From: an uncultured Lachnospiraceae bacterium | Lineage (GTDB): Bacteria; Bacillota; Clostridia; Lachnospirales; Lachnospiraceae | Length of the DNA stretch: 10,602 nt | NCBI GenBank assembly: GCA_934371505.1 | Contig: CAKRNW010000079.1 | Location: forward strand, 1 to 10,602 | Reading direction: 5' to 3' | Shown here: positions 1 to 6,659 of the stretch, piece by piece | Numbering within the stretch: position 1 is the stretch's first letter | Layout of the letters: each line of letters begins with the position of its first letter | Made by a program: the position numbers and the translations under genes | The notes under the pieces: generated by a model | What the model was told of the DNA's origin: nothing | The model's input: only the letters and a program-made list of their open reading frames with translations | Databases searched by the model: none

Positions 1-2
1 CG

Positions 3-156
3 GCTATGAAAAGAGAGCGAAATCTTCCTGCTGTTCTATCCCGCGATGAAATAAATGCAATCATTGACGCCACTCCAAACCTGAAACATAAAGCGATTAT
101 TGTCTACGTATTCTTCCGGATTACGTGTATCGGAGGTTGTTCATCTCCATTATGAT
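3..156 (+). pseudogene. Tyrosine recombinase/integrase fragment, frameshifted and 3'-truncated
   Basis: Reading plus-strand codons from position 3 gives the stretch NLPAVLSRDEINAIIDATPN followed by LKHKAII. This is typical of the start of the catalytic domain of XerC/XerD-like and transposon-borne tyrosine recombinases. The frame then fails near position 102. A different frame from 103 continues the same family with SSGLRVSEVVHL, which holds the catalytic arginine (GLR-SE motif). The pattern fits a loss of two bases or gain of one at about 102. Homology ends near 156, where fabK sequence on the opposite strand begins, so the later catalytic residues (H-R-Y) are absent. The 5' end lies outside the window. 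It cannot encode an active recombinase as it stands. It may be the remnant of an insertion element that moved or deleted DNA here. Confidence 0.72.
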
Positions 157-483
157 GGCTTTCAATATCTTCTGTTTATATACCGGATGAATGGTACACT
201 CCTCTGCGCTTAAAAACCGGGTTCCCATCTGTACACCGCAGGCACCCAGCATCAATGCTACGGCAATGCCTCTGCCATCTGCAATACCACCTGCAGCAAT
301 GACCGGTAAGGCTGTAGCATCACAAATCTGAGGAACCAGTACCATCGTAGTAAGCTCTCCGACATGACCGCCGTTTGATACGGCAGCTGCCAGTTTGCCA
401 TCAGCGATCCAGGCCATTCCACCTTGAAATACCGGATATTCAATCCCAAGCATTTCACAAATTGCTGACTTAACCATATGCAT
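157..483 (-). pseudogene. fabK: fabK remnant (enoyl-ACP reductase II) with internal deletion and lost 3' end
   Basis: The 120-codon open frame begins with EMLGIEYPVFQGGMAWIADG, the N-terminal signature of FabK, the FMN-dependent enoyl-ACP reductase of type II fatty acid synthesis. It later carries GGHVGELTTM, with the family's conserved catalytic-region histidine, and PVIAAGGIADGRG plus GVQMGTRF of the phosphate-binding part of the TIM barrel. Intact FabK proteins are about 310-325 residues. Here AAAVSNGG runs directly into GGHVGELTTM, so roughly 100 residues between them are missing in frame. The junction is at about 367-372. The frame also leaves the family after KQKILKA (near 157), where recombinase DNA begins, losing about the last 100 residues. 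Its ATG overlaps the stop of the ACP remnant (TAATG), as in an intact acpP-fabK operon. A functional enzyme is very unlikely. Confidence 0.85.
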
Positions 484-645
484 TAACCTTTTTTACTCTG
501 GATAAACTTATCCAGGTCATCAATGGTTTCCACCTTCTGATCTAATTCAATTTCAATACCGATTTCATCTTCCAGATTCATAAGAAGCTCTACCGTATCA
601 AGAGAATCAATGCCAAGTTCAAAGAACCTGCGTTCCGGATTTATA
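483..645 (-). pseudogene. acpP: Acyl carrier protein remnant lacking its N-terminus
   Basis: The translated stretch FFELGIDSLDTVELLMNLED, continuing EIGIEIELDQKVETIDDLDKF, matches acyl carrier proteins. The serine of DSL (about positions 603-605) is the 4'-phosphopantetheine attachment site, and helices II to IV follow. Normal ACPs are about 75-80 residues. Here only about 53 residues look like ACP, and helix I is absent. The only upstream ATG in frame (704) lies inside unrelated remnant sequence and yields the implausible leader MEGRRACQRKG. The coding sequence therefore appears to be fused to the tail of the preceding broken gene near 645-662. The gene directly abuts fabK, as in clostridial fab operons. 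Whether the leftover could be translated is unclear, but a folded ACP would need helix I. Confidence 0.8.
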
Positions 646-661
646 AAATTGTTGTAAATTT

Positions 662-1010
662 TTATACCAGTACCTTTTCTTTGGCATGCCCTTCTACCTT
701 CCATCCACGGTCATCCTCTGTTATCCCGGTATGCTATATCAAGCCATTTTTCATAGCTCTCTTCCCTCACAAGGCTGACCACATTGTCCGCTGCTTCTTC
801 ATGGGTTCTGTATCCGCCCTCTTCCTTTACTGTGCAAAAAAGCACAGAAAGATTGCTTCCGTAAATGGCTTTCCGTCCTGTATTTCTTTTCTTACCTGCT
901 CTAACGATTTTACAATTTCCTCCCTGGAAGCCTTTTCATAGGGCAGGGTGCTCTTTTCGCCTCCTTTCGCATGGTATTCGTATGCACATTGTATTTTATC
1001 ATTCGATAAG
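662..1010 (-). pseudogene. Unidentified degraded coding region with two or more frameshifts
   Basis: I do not recognise the family. Minus-strand translation gives protein-like text that switches frame. About 1010-870 reads KASREEIVKSLEQVRKEIQD, a charged amphipathic helix. About 869-711 reads in another frame with NLSVLFCTVKEEGGYRTHEE and REESYEKWLDIAYRDNRG. About 715-662 reads DDRGWKVEGHAKEKVLV and then a stop. Each piece has soluble-protein composition, the pieces follow end to end, and each frame has a stop or no start outside its own piece. This is best read as one gene of about 100-110 codons with shifts near 870 and 713. The sequence GAAAGGAGG near 963 could be a ribosome binding site, but no sensible start follows it. 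It ends next to the truncated ACP. Chance open frames remain a possible alternative. Confidence 0.45.
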
Positions 1011-1020
1011 TATCAACAGA

Positions 1021-1067
1021 AAACAAAACAGGCAGAGCTGCTTGAAAATACAAATGCTCTGCCTGTT
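1021..1067 (-). terminator. Rho-independent terminator closing the sugar operon
   Basis: A perfect 12-bp inverted repeat pairs AACAGGCAGAGC (1027-1038) with GCTCTGCCTGTT (1056-1067) across a 17-nt loop. On the minus strand the stem is followed by TTTTGTTT (1028 down to 1021, overlapping the stem foot). This is the expected U-rich tail for transcripts arriving from the oxidoreductase gene that ends at 1112. The plus-strand side has only a mixed T/C tail, so termination there would be weaker. Confidence 0.8.
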
Positions 1068-1111
1068 CTTTCTCCTTCCCCCAAAAGGAAGTTTTATGTT
1101 TGGTTTTATTT

Positions 1112-2145
1112 TTATAGCTTCATCCATTTTCCATTGGTAAAGTCCGGGATATCCACTACGGCACCGCCTTTTTGAATGGACATTTCAGAAAGCTGGGTGA
1201 TGGCCATCCAGCTGGCTGCATCGTAGACATCTACAGGCATCGGTTCTCCTTCTCTTAGTGCTTTAAAGAAGATCCAAAATTCCAGCCAGTCCATACCGTC
1301 ATGGGTTCCCTTGACACCTCTTTCCAGATATTCCTTCCACACAGGATGATCATAAGCTTCCTCATATTGTTCTGCATTCCCATTACATTTTTTACGCCAG
1401 TCAAAATCATGGGCAATATCCTCTTCCCTGTCCAGGAATACGGAATCGGTGGCTTCCTCGTACATACCCTTGGTTCCCCGCACGGTAAAATTTCTGCTGT
1501 AATAGCGGGGCAATGTGGTATCAAGTGTCAGCACGATGGTCTCACCTCCGGCGCAGGTGATCACCGTAGTTACAATATCTCCCTGGGCAAACCTTGCATT
1601 TTTTAGAGTCTCATCCTCTGCCTTATGGCTTAAAATATACTCATGCAGACCTGCCGCCTTGCTGGACACAGAGGATAAATGCATCATACGGTTTCCATGA
1701 TTGATCTTCAGGATTCTCGCTATGGGACCCAGATCATGTGTGGGATAATTTTCGCAGTTTCTGTTCAGATAGTTACGCAGCCTGTAATGGCGGTTTTCCC
1801 TGCCAAAAGCAATTTCATTTCGCAGATCATGCTGGTAACCTCCCACTTCCATTGCCACTGCTTTTCCTGCATTCATAGCCTCCACCGCTATATCCACATG
1901 ACTTTCCCAGGCAGTAACGATGATGACTGTATTCACATTTTCATCTGCGATCACCTGAGGTAATCAAGATATGCCGCGGGCTTTTCCTGTCCGGCATCCA
2001 CCACAAACTTTACACCCTCCTCTAATCTGTCCCGGTAGATGTCACATACCGCAGTCACCTTTTCACCCTGGGCCAGAACCACATCCCGAAGCAGGGAACA
2101 TCCCCTGCTCCCGATTCCGATAAAACCTACTTTGATTTCCTTCAT
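1112..2145 (-). pseudogene. Gfo/Idh/MocA-family oxidoreductase, frameshifted and internally deleted
   Basis: The start at 2145, preceded by AGGAGAGGTAGGA, opens with KVGFIGIGSRG, a Rossmann NAD(P)-binding motif, then VTAVCDIYRDRLEEG. The frame stops near 1952 after AYLDYLR. The protein continues in the next frame as VIADENVNTVIIVTAWESHV, consistent with one missing base near 1953-1957. At 1838-1843 the text runs AVAMEVGG directly into YQHDLRNEIAFG. In relatives as I remember them, about 50 residues lie between these points, including the segment reaching the EKP-loop region and an MFMENCCFGRREM-like helix. The distal part keeps NRNCENYPTHDLGPIARIL, with the catalytic histidine typical of the family, and the C-terminal sheet (GETIVLTLDTTLPR). 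Members act on NAD(P)-linked sugar oxidation, or in the GH109 group on glycosides. In this operon it would have handled the released sugar. Two independent lesions make activity unlikely. Confidence 0.88.
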
Positions 2146-2173
2146 TTTGTCCTACCTCTCCTATTCCTTATTT

Positions 2174-3670
2174 TCATTCCACACTTTTATCGATACCGGG
2201 TAATTGTCCGAAAGCCTGAAGCAGTTTTTTGATATTCTGTGCACCCTTGCATTCCTCCAGCGCCGTCTTTTCCTGCTCTGTCAGCTCTGTTTCTTTCGCT
2301 TCTCCATCTTCCCTCGGCACATTTTCATAGCCCACATACCGGTTGTGCCGATAAGTAAAATATTCGCTCTGATGGTGCCAGTCCATTTCACAGGCCTTTC
2401 CGGTATTAATGATCACATTGTTCTCCACAAGCATATGACCGCCGGACATATTATGACGGATAAAAGGTACTCCTTCTGCCATCACGAAAATATTTCCGTA
2501 CACATGGGCATCCGGATTCTTGGCTGGATTCATCACGCCACCTTTCTCTGACACACTCACGTTATACCGGAAAACATTATTGACACTCTCCTCCAGACAA
2601 AACATCACGCACCCGCCCTCATTGCCATAGCTGTAATTGTACTGATAGACAGTGCCGTCCCCGGAATCTGCGTCCCAGGCCTGTCCGTCCTGATTGTCAC
2701 AGGTATGGTAAGCCTCATTATACTGGAACAAAGCATCCTTACATTTCCATGGCCAGATAGCCGCTGCTGTTTTTCCCTGCCGCGCACCGGCCTCGGTATA
2801 TATTTTGTCATTGATCTCCATTGCCGCCTTCTCAGATACATTATATTGTACCAGTGGCTGAAAGCAATACATAACTGTGATTCCGTCGCCGCCAATGTTT
2901 TTTACCAGATTGTGTTCTATCACTACCTCTGTGTGTCCATAGGTTTTCACGATCGTCTCCGGAAGCTTCGCTGTGGTAAAATGACTGTGCGTATAGCTGT
3001 AGCCTGCGGCTATACCCCACCTGCTGCATTTTTCCACCCTGCACTTTTCAATTCTCAGCCTGTGATATCTGGCTATCTCTCCATCCTCCTTCTTTGGCTT
3101 TAAGGCGGTACAATAGATGCCTCCGTTATTCATGTGCTTATCATACACATTGCCCTTCACTCCGTGGACGTAAAGCCCGGTGAGCGTGATATTCTCCAGT
3201 GTACCGCCGTTTTGCGCCACCACTGCCACACCGGTACGGTTCATCTTGTCTCCCTGATCGTAACGCTCTCCGAAAATCTCTGGTTCATTGGTGATTTCCA
3301 GATTCTCTACCCGGATGTTGGCACAGTCATAAAGAAGCACTGCGGAGGATACATATCCCTTCCATACATGGCAGGACGAATCTAATTTTGTTCCATAATC
3401 CTGATACCACAACCCAAGGCCCTCTGTACGGATCACCGGAAGGGCTCCTTCTCCGTAGCAGCCTACCACAATGGGTCGCTCCTTGGTTCCCACATGGTCA
3501 TGCAAGTGCAGCCACTGTCTCTCAAACACAGAGCCTCTTTCCAACAGAAGACTGTCTCCCGGATGAATATCTAATTTTTCCGCTTCATGAAGATTGCAAA
3601 AAGGACTTTCCTTACTTCCATCTCCACCGAAATGTCCCTTACTGCTGAAATAATACGTTTTATTTTCCAT
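2174..3670 (-). CDS. Right-handed parallel beta-helix protein, probable carbohydrate-active enzyme
   Basis: This 498-residue protein starts YYFSSKGHFGGDGSKESPF followed by HPGDSLLLERGSVFE, the usual opening of pectate-lyase-like beta-helix enzymes. Repeated short strands with asparagine turns run from about residue 115 to 430 (for example IRVENLEITN, NITLTGLYVHGV, LRIEKCRVEKC, VVIEHNLVKNIGGDGI, FQYNEAYHT, YQYNYSYGN), as expected for beta-helix coils. An acidic patch DGQAWDADSGDG (328-339) is a candidate active site or metal site. The last 50 residues (from about 452) are charged and helical. There is no signal peptide, so it should act in the cytoplasm. It begins 14 bases after the glycosidase stop with AGGAAGAG as ribosome binding site, so the two are co-transcribed. 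Pectin lyases, GH28 and GH141-type enzymes share this fold; sequence alone does not settle lyase versus hydrolase or the substrate. Confidence 0.85.
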   Translation of the reverse strand: MENKTYYFSSKGHFGGDGSKESPFCNLHEAEKLDIHPGDSLLLERGSVFERQWLHLHDHVGTKERPIVVGCYGEGALPVIRTEGLGLWYQDYGTKLDSSCHVWKGYVSSAVLLYDCANIRVENLEITNEPEIFGERYDQGDKMNRTGVAVVAQNGGTLENITLTGLYVHGVKGNVYDKHMNNGGIYCTALKPKKEDGEIARYHRLRIEKCRVEKCSRWGIAAGYSYTHSHFTTAKLPETIVKTYGHTEVVIEHNLVKNIGGDGITVMYCFQPLVQYNVSEKAAMEINDKIYTEAGARQGKTAAAIWPWKCKDALFQYNEAYHTCDNQDGQAWDADSGDGTVYQYNYSYGNEGGCVMFCLEESVNNVFRYNVSVSEKGGVMNPAKNPDAHVYGNIFVMAEGVPFIRHNMSGGHMLVENNVIINTGKACEMDWHHQSEYFTYRHNRYVGYENVPREDGEAKETELTEQEKTALEECKGAQNIKKLLQAFGQLPGIDKSVE

Positions 3671-3684
3671 CTGTTCTCTTCCTT

Positions 3685-6456
3685 TTAATCAACTATCTTT
3701 CTGCCAAACTGATTCTCTCTGCCTATGCTGGCTTCATGGTATCGTTTGTAATTCCGGTTAGGTCTCTTAGGCAATGCAAAGTTTCCCAAATGACAAAGCT
3801 CCTCCGTCTGCTCTGTCTTTTTTCCGAGTATCAGATACTCTCCTCCCGGTACTGTGGAAAACTCTGCTATTTTTTGGAAATCCCCCACCTTTCTTATCCG
3901 GTCTTTCTTTTTCTCTCTATCTTCTTTCTCCTGCAAGGTACCTTCTACCTCAAATAACCATGCTTCTCCTCCAAGCTTCTCCAAATCTACCAGGCACTTA
4001 TTTCCCTTCTTACTGACGATCCGCAAAGCAGGAACCGCTTTGCCGTTCCGTAAAAGAGCGGAAACCAAAAAACCTCCTCTGGCTTTCAAGATAAAACCGC
4101 AATTTCCAAACAGATCCTCCACCGGGAAGAGTCTGATCAGACCATCCGTGCTTTGCATAGCACTTTCGTGAAGGCTCATCATCAGTATGGCAGGGGTTTC
4201 AAAGCCGCACTGTACAAAGGGTTCCATGGGAAGGGTGGTTTTCTGCTCTCCTGCTTCGATATCCCCATAGCGGCACTGGGCATCATAGATATAGTCTCTC
4301 TGCCCCTTGATAAAGGTCTTTTCTCTGTCAAAATACCTAGAATACTGGCTCCAGTGATCCAAATTATAATACAGCCCCTGAGGGAAATGCTGAAGCTGGC
4401 GAACCGTATCCGTCACATATTTCCAAATTTCCTTTCCTCCAAAGCCCAATCTTGCATATACTACAGGTGTGGGAGAGATTGCCACTGCGGTAGGTCTGTA
4501 ATCCGGCAGTGCATGGCAGGCCGCCTCATACAGTCTGTCACCTTTATCTGCAATTCCTGTCACCTTCCAGGGATATACATGAGCACAGTTTCGCATAAAG
4601 GTTATATTCTGTTCCTGAAAATCCGCTGCTTTTCCTTCTTTATCCTTCCCCACTGCCAGAACCTCTTCTCCTCTTTTATTGATCCTGAAAGTATAAGGAG
4701 CCAGGCGGTCCAAAAAGTCCTTCCACTGAGCGCATTTGTCGGCATCTGTGTGAAGGATTTCCGCCGCCCTGATGCAGGCCGGGAACAGGGCTCTCACTGC
4801 GCTTAGATCCGGTGCCGTATCCTGAAAATCCTCACCGAACTCACACTCGTACACTCCGGCCGGATAAATATGGAATACTCCATCCTCTTCCTTGGCATAT
4901 TGCAGATAAAACTCTGCTGCCGCTTTCATAAAAGGATAAGCTCTTTCCTTCAAAAAGGTTTCATCCGTCTCATACAGATAGTGATCCCAGAACAAAAGAG
5001 CAATGTGGGAGGCAGGTGTCAATGCTCCGGGATAAGCCAGCATTCGTCCGGCAAAATCATGCATCTCACTGATCAGGATACCTCCCGGTGCACCTCTTTT
5101 TGCAGAAAATTCCGCAGCCTTAGGAAAGATATTCCAGTAAGCCTTAAGATACCCTTCCATCATTTCCGGGCGGTCCATAGTATCCGGTGTGCCGTTGTAA
5201 ACCATATGAGTGTTCCAGTGATGAGGATTTCCCCACTGCCTGATATCCCCGTTCCAGGTGAAGGTGCCTCCGTTAAAGGTCATGGGATAATCCGGACCGC
5301 AACCGCATGCCATCATATATTTCTGGATCACATACAGGTTTTCCACATAGTCCCAGGTTGCATCCTGCTGCTCCATCACCATTCTGGTATCATTCCAGAA
5401 TGATTTCCAATACTTTTCTGTTCCAAAAAGAAGGTCTTTTAAATTCTCACGGCAGGTTTTTTCCACTGCTCCGCAGGCCTTTATAGCACTTTCTTTGGTC
5501 TCTCCGGTTCCACAGCAGATGAAAAATTCAAATGTCACTCCGGCAGTTTCCTTAGCTTCCCCAACCTCTTTTTCCGGGGAAGCTTCCGATGCACACTGCT
5601 GATCTGAAGCATCCAAAATATGGGAGGCATACACTTCAAGCTCTGCCCTTCGTTGATGCACCTTTCTTGCAGCTACGGTTACTTTCTCGGTTCCCGCCGC
5701 CTTATTTTCCGTTTCTTTGGCTTCCCCGCTCTTTGCATTTTCCGCCATGGCCTCTATGTCTTTTGGGGAGCTTTCCTCCTTTAGAAAGACGGACACATTC
5801 ACTGCCTTATCCTTTTCCCCAAAGAAGCCCTCTGTCAGAGAGATCTTGCCTGGTTCTACCGTTACATTAGCATTTCCGAGTCCTGCCTCCGGCTCTGTGC
5901 TGATCGTATGATACCAGAAGGGAAATGCCCTGGAGCCGTAGCGTTCCAGGCTTATTCTTACACTGTTGCAGCCCTCCGTGCGCAGGCTGCCCAAGATAGC
6001 ATTGGTTCCATGGAGCATCCTTAGGCTAAGCTTCGCCTCTCCAAAAGGTGTTTTAGCATGCAAGGTCAGGATTCCTGTTGCGGGAGATAATCTCATACAA
6101 AATTCCTCCAGCAAAACAGAGTCAAAAATGGGGCATCCAAAGTCCAGTCCGATCTGCGCCGCACTGCGAAGCAACATGGGTGCCTCTTTCCGGGGCTGGG
6201 TCCACAGATCTGCTTTGTTGATCTGCAGCTTTACTCTTTCTTTTTTTGCCCATACCATGGCTGCCATGTCCCCGTTTCCAAGAGGCAGTCCTTCAAACCC
6301 TCCCTCCTGTGGAGATAAAAATACAATATCATGCCTTTTTAAATACTCCTGCATATCTATGTTAAATACGTTTTTTTCTTTGTCAGAAGCTACACACGGA
6401 TCATTTTCTTTTCCGTAAAACAGCTTGTTTAAAATTTCTTCTGCCCTTTTTTCCAT
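3685..6456 (-). CDS. Large six-hairpin glycosidase, GH95/DUF5703-like
   Basis: I place the start at the ATG at 6456 (923 residues), preceded by AGAGGGGCAGAT. The longer frame from 6552 runs back through a palindromic repeat and lacks support. Residues 50-63 (EGGFEGLPLGNGDM) match the N-terminal beta-domain of GH95-type and DUF5703 enzymes, which carry PLGNG(D/R) followed by LWTQP-like text (84-88). The central (alpha/alpha)6 region begins near 345. TFNGGTFTWNGD (393-404) with RQWGNPHHWNTHM is the probable sugar-binding and catalytic face, and EMHDFAGRM (464-472) lies further along. The tail ETPAILMMSLHESAMQSTDG, then LIRLFPVE, is the classic GH95 C-terminal stretch. GH95 members are alpha-L-fucosidases and alpha-L-galactosidases. 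No signal peptide is visible, so action on imported oligosaccharide is likely. A charged insertion (about 228-306) interrupts the N-terminal domain. The substrate is unknown. Confidence 0.83.
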   Translation of the reverse strand: MEKRAEEILNKLFYGKENDPCVASDKEKNVFNIDMQEYLKRHDIVFLSPQEGGFEGLPLGNGDMAAMVWAKKERVKLQINKADLWTQPRKEAPMLLRSAAQIGLDFGCPIFDSVLLEEFCMRLSPATGILTLHAKTPFGEAKLSLRMLHGTNAILGSLRTEGCNSVRISLERYGSRAFPFWYHTISTEPEAGLGNANVTVEPGKISLTEGFFGEKDKAVNVSVFLKEESSPKDIEAMAENAKSGEAKETENKAAGTEKVTVAARKVHQRRAELEVYASHILDASDQQCASEASPEKEVGEAKETAGVTFEFFICCGTGETKESAIKACGAVEKTCRENLKDLLFGTEKYWKSFWNDTRMVMEQQDATWDYVENLYVIQKYMMACGCGPDYPMTFNGGTFTWNGDIRQWGNPHHWNTHMVYNGTPDTMDRPEMMEGYLKAYWNIFPKAAEFSAKRGAPGGILISEMHDFAGRMLAYPGALTPASHIALLFWDHYLYETDETFLKERAYPFMKAAAEFYLQYAKEEDGVFHIYPAGVYECEFGEDFQDTAPDLSAVRALFPACIRAAEILHTDADKCAQWKDFLDRLAPYTFRINKRGEEVLAVGKDKEGKAADFQEQNITFMRNCAHVYPWKVTGIADKGDRLYEAACHALPDYRPTAVAISPTPVVYARLGFGGKEIWKYVTDTVRQLQHFPQGLYYNLDHWSQYSRYFDREKTFIKGQRDYIYDAQCRYGDIEAGEQKTTLPMEPFVQCGFETPAILMMSLHESAMQSTDGLIRLFPVEDLFGNCGFILKARGGFLVSALLRNGKAVPALRIVSKKGNKCLVDLEKLGGEAWLFEVEGTLQEKEDREKKKDRIRKVGDFQKIAEFSTVPGGEYLILGKKTEQTEELCHLGNFALPKRPNRNYKRYHEASIGRENQFGRKIVD

Positions 6457-6507
6457 ATCTGCCCCTCTCTTTCCATGATCGGATTTTTTCCCGGTATTCT
6501 TTCTTGT

Positions 6508-6585
6508 ATCATGTGCAAGTTCAGCACATGATCGACATTCGCCGCTCGTCAATCATGCGAGCATGTTGACTCGCTTGCGCTCATT
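6508..6585 (-). repeat. Intergenic palindrome cluster, probable interspersed repeat
   Basis: Two separate inverted repeats lie side by side in the leader of the glycosidase gene. ATCATGTGC (6508-6516) pairs with GCACATGAT (6524-6532) across 7 bases. GTCAATCATGC (6548-6558) pairs with GCATGTTGAC (6561-6570) with one bulged base and a GA turn. Further GCGAG/CTCGC and CGCAAGCG elements follow up to about 6585. The block sits between a terminator and the gene's ribosome binding site and also opens a spurious N-terminal extension to the glycosidase. Compact adjacent palindromes of this sort are typical of REP-like repeats scattered in Lachnospiraceae genomes. That it is repeated elsewhere is inference, since only one copy is in view. 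Confidence 0.55.
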
Positions 6586-6615
6586 GTATTATGTATCCAC
6601 ACTAAAGCTACTGTG

Positions 6616-6647
6616 AGAAAAAGGGGCGTCCGTTGCCGGCCGCCCCT
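6616..6647 (-). terminator. Internal terminator/attenuator after the binding-protein gene
   Basis: On the minus strand AGGGGCG (6647-6641) pairs with CGCCCCT (6628-6622), and inside it CCG pairs with CGG around a GCAA loop, a stable GNRA-type tetraloop. One G-A mismatch separates the two stem parts. A run of five T residues (6622-6618) follows. It begins 12 bases after the stop of the solute-binding protein gene. Such hairpins commonly let most transcription stop after the abundant binding protein, with partial read-through into the enzyme genes. Confidence 0.75.
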
Positions 6648-6659
6648 CGCACTTTTTTC

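Noticed and set aside
485..704. Intact small ACP starting at the ATG at 704
   Set aside because: The first 20 or so residues do not resemble ACP, overlap the end of another remnant, and lack a ribosome binding site.
1075..1091. CTTCC/GGAAG hairpin followed by T-rich DNA on the plus strand
   Set aside because: The stem is only five pairs and no plus-strand gene leads into it; the strong 1027-1067 hairpin explains termination here.
681..1175. Plus-strand open frames in the left intergenic zone
   Set aside because: Their composition is Phe/Ser/Cys-rich shadow text, while the minus strand over the same bases carries better protein-like pieces.
4153..4806. 217-codon plus-strand open frame
   Set aside because: It lies wholly antisense to the glycosidase gene, has cysteine/histidine-rich shadow composition and no family signature.
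6457..6552. Longer glycosidase start adding 32 residues
   Set aside because: The extension translates the palindromic repeat block, and a better ribosome binding site precedes the ATG at 6456.
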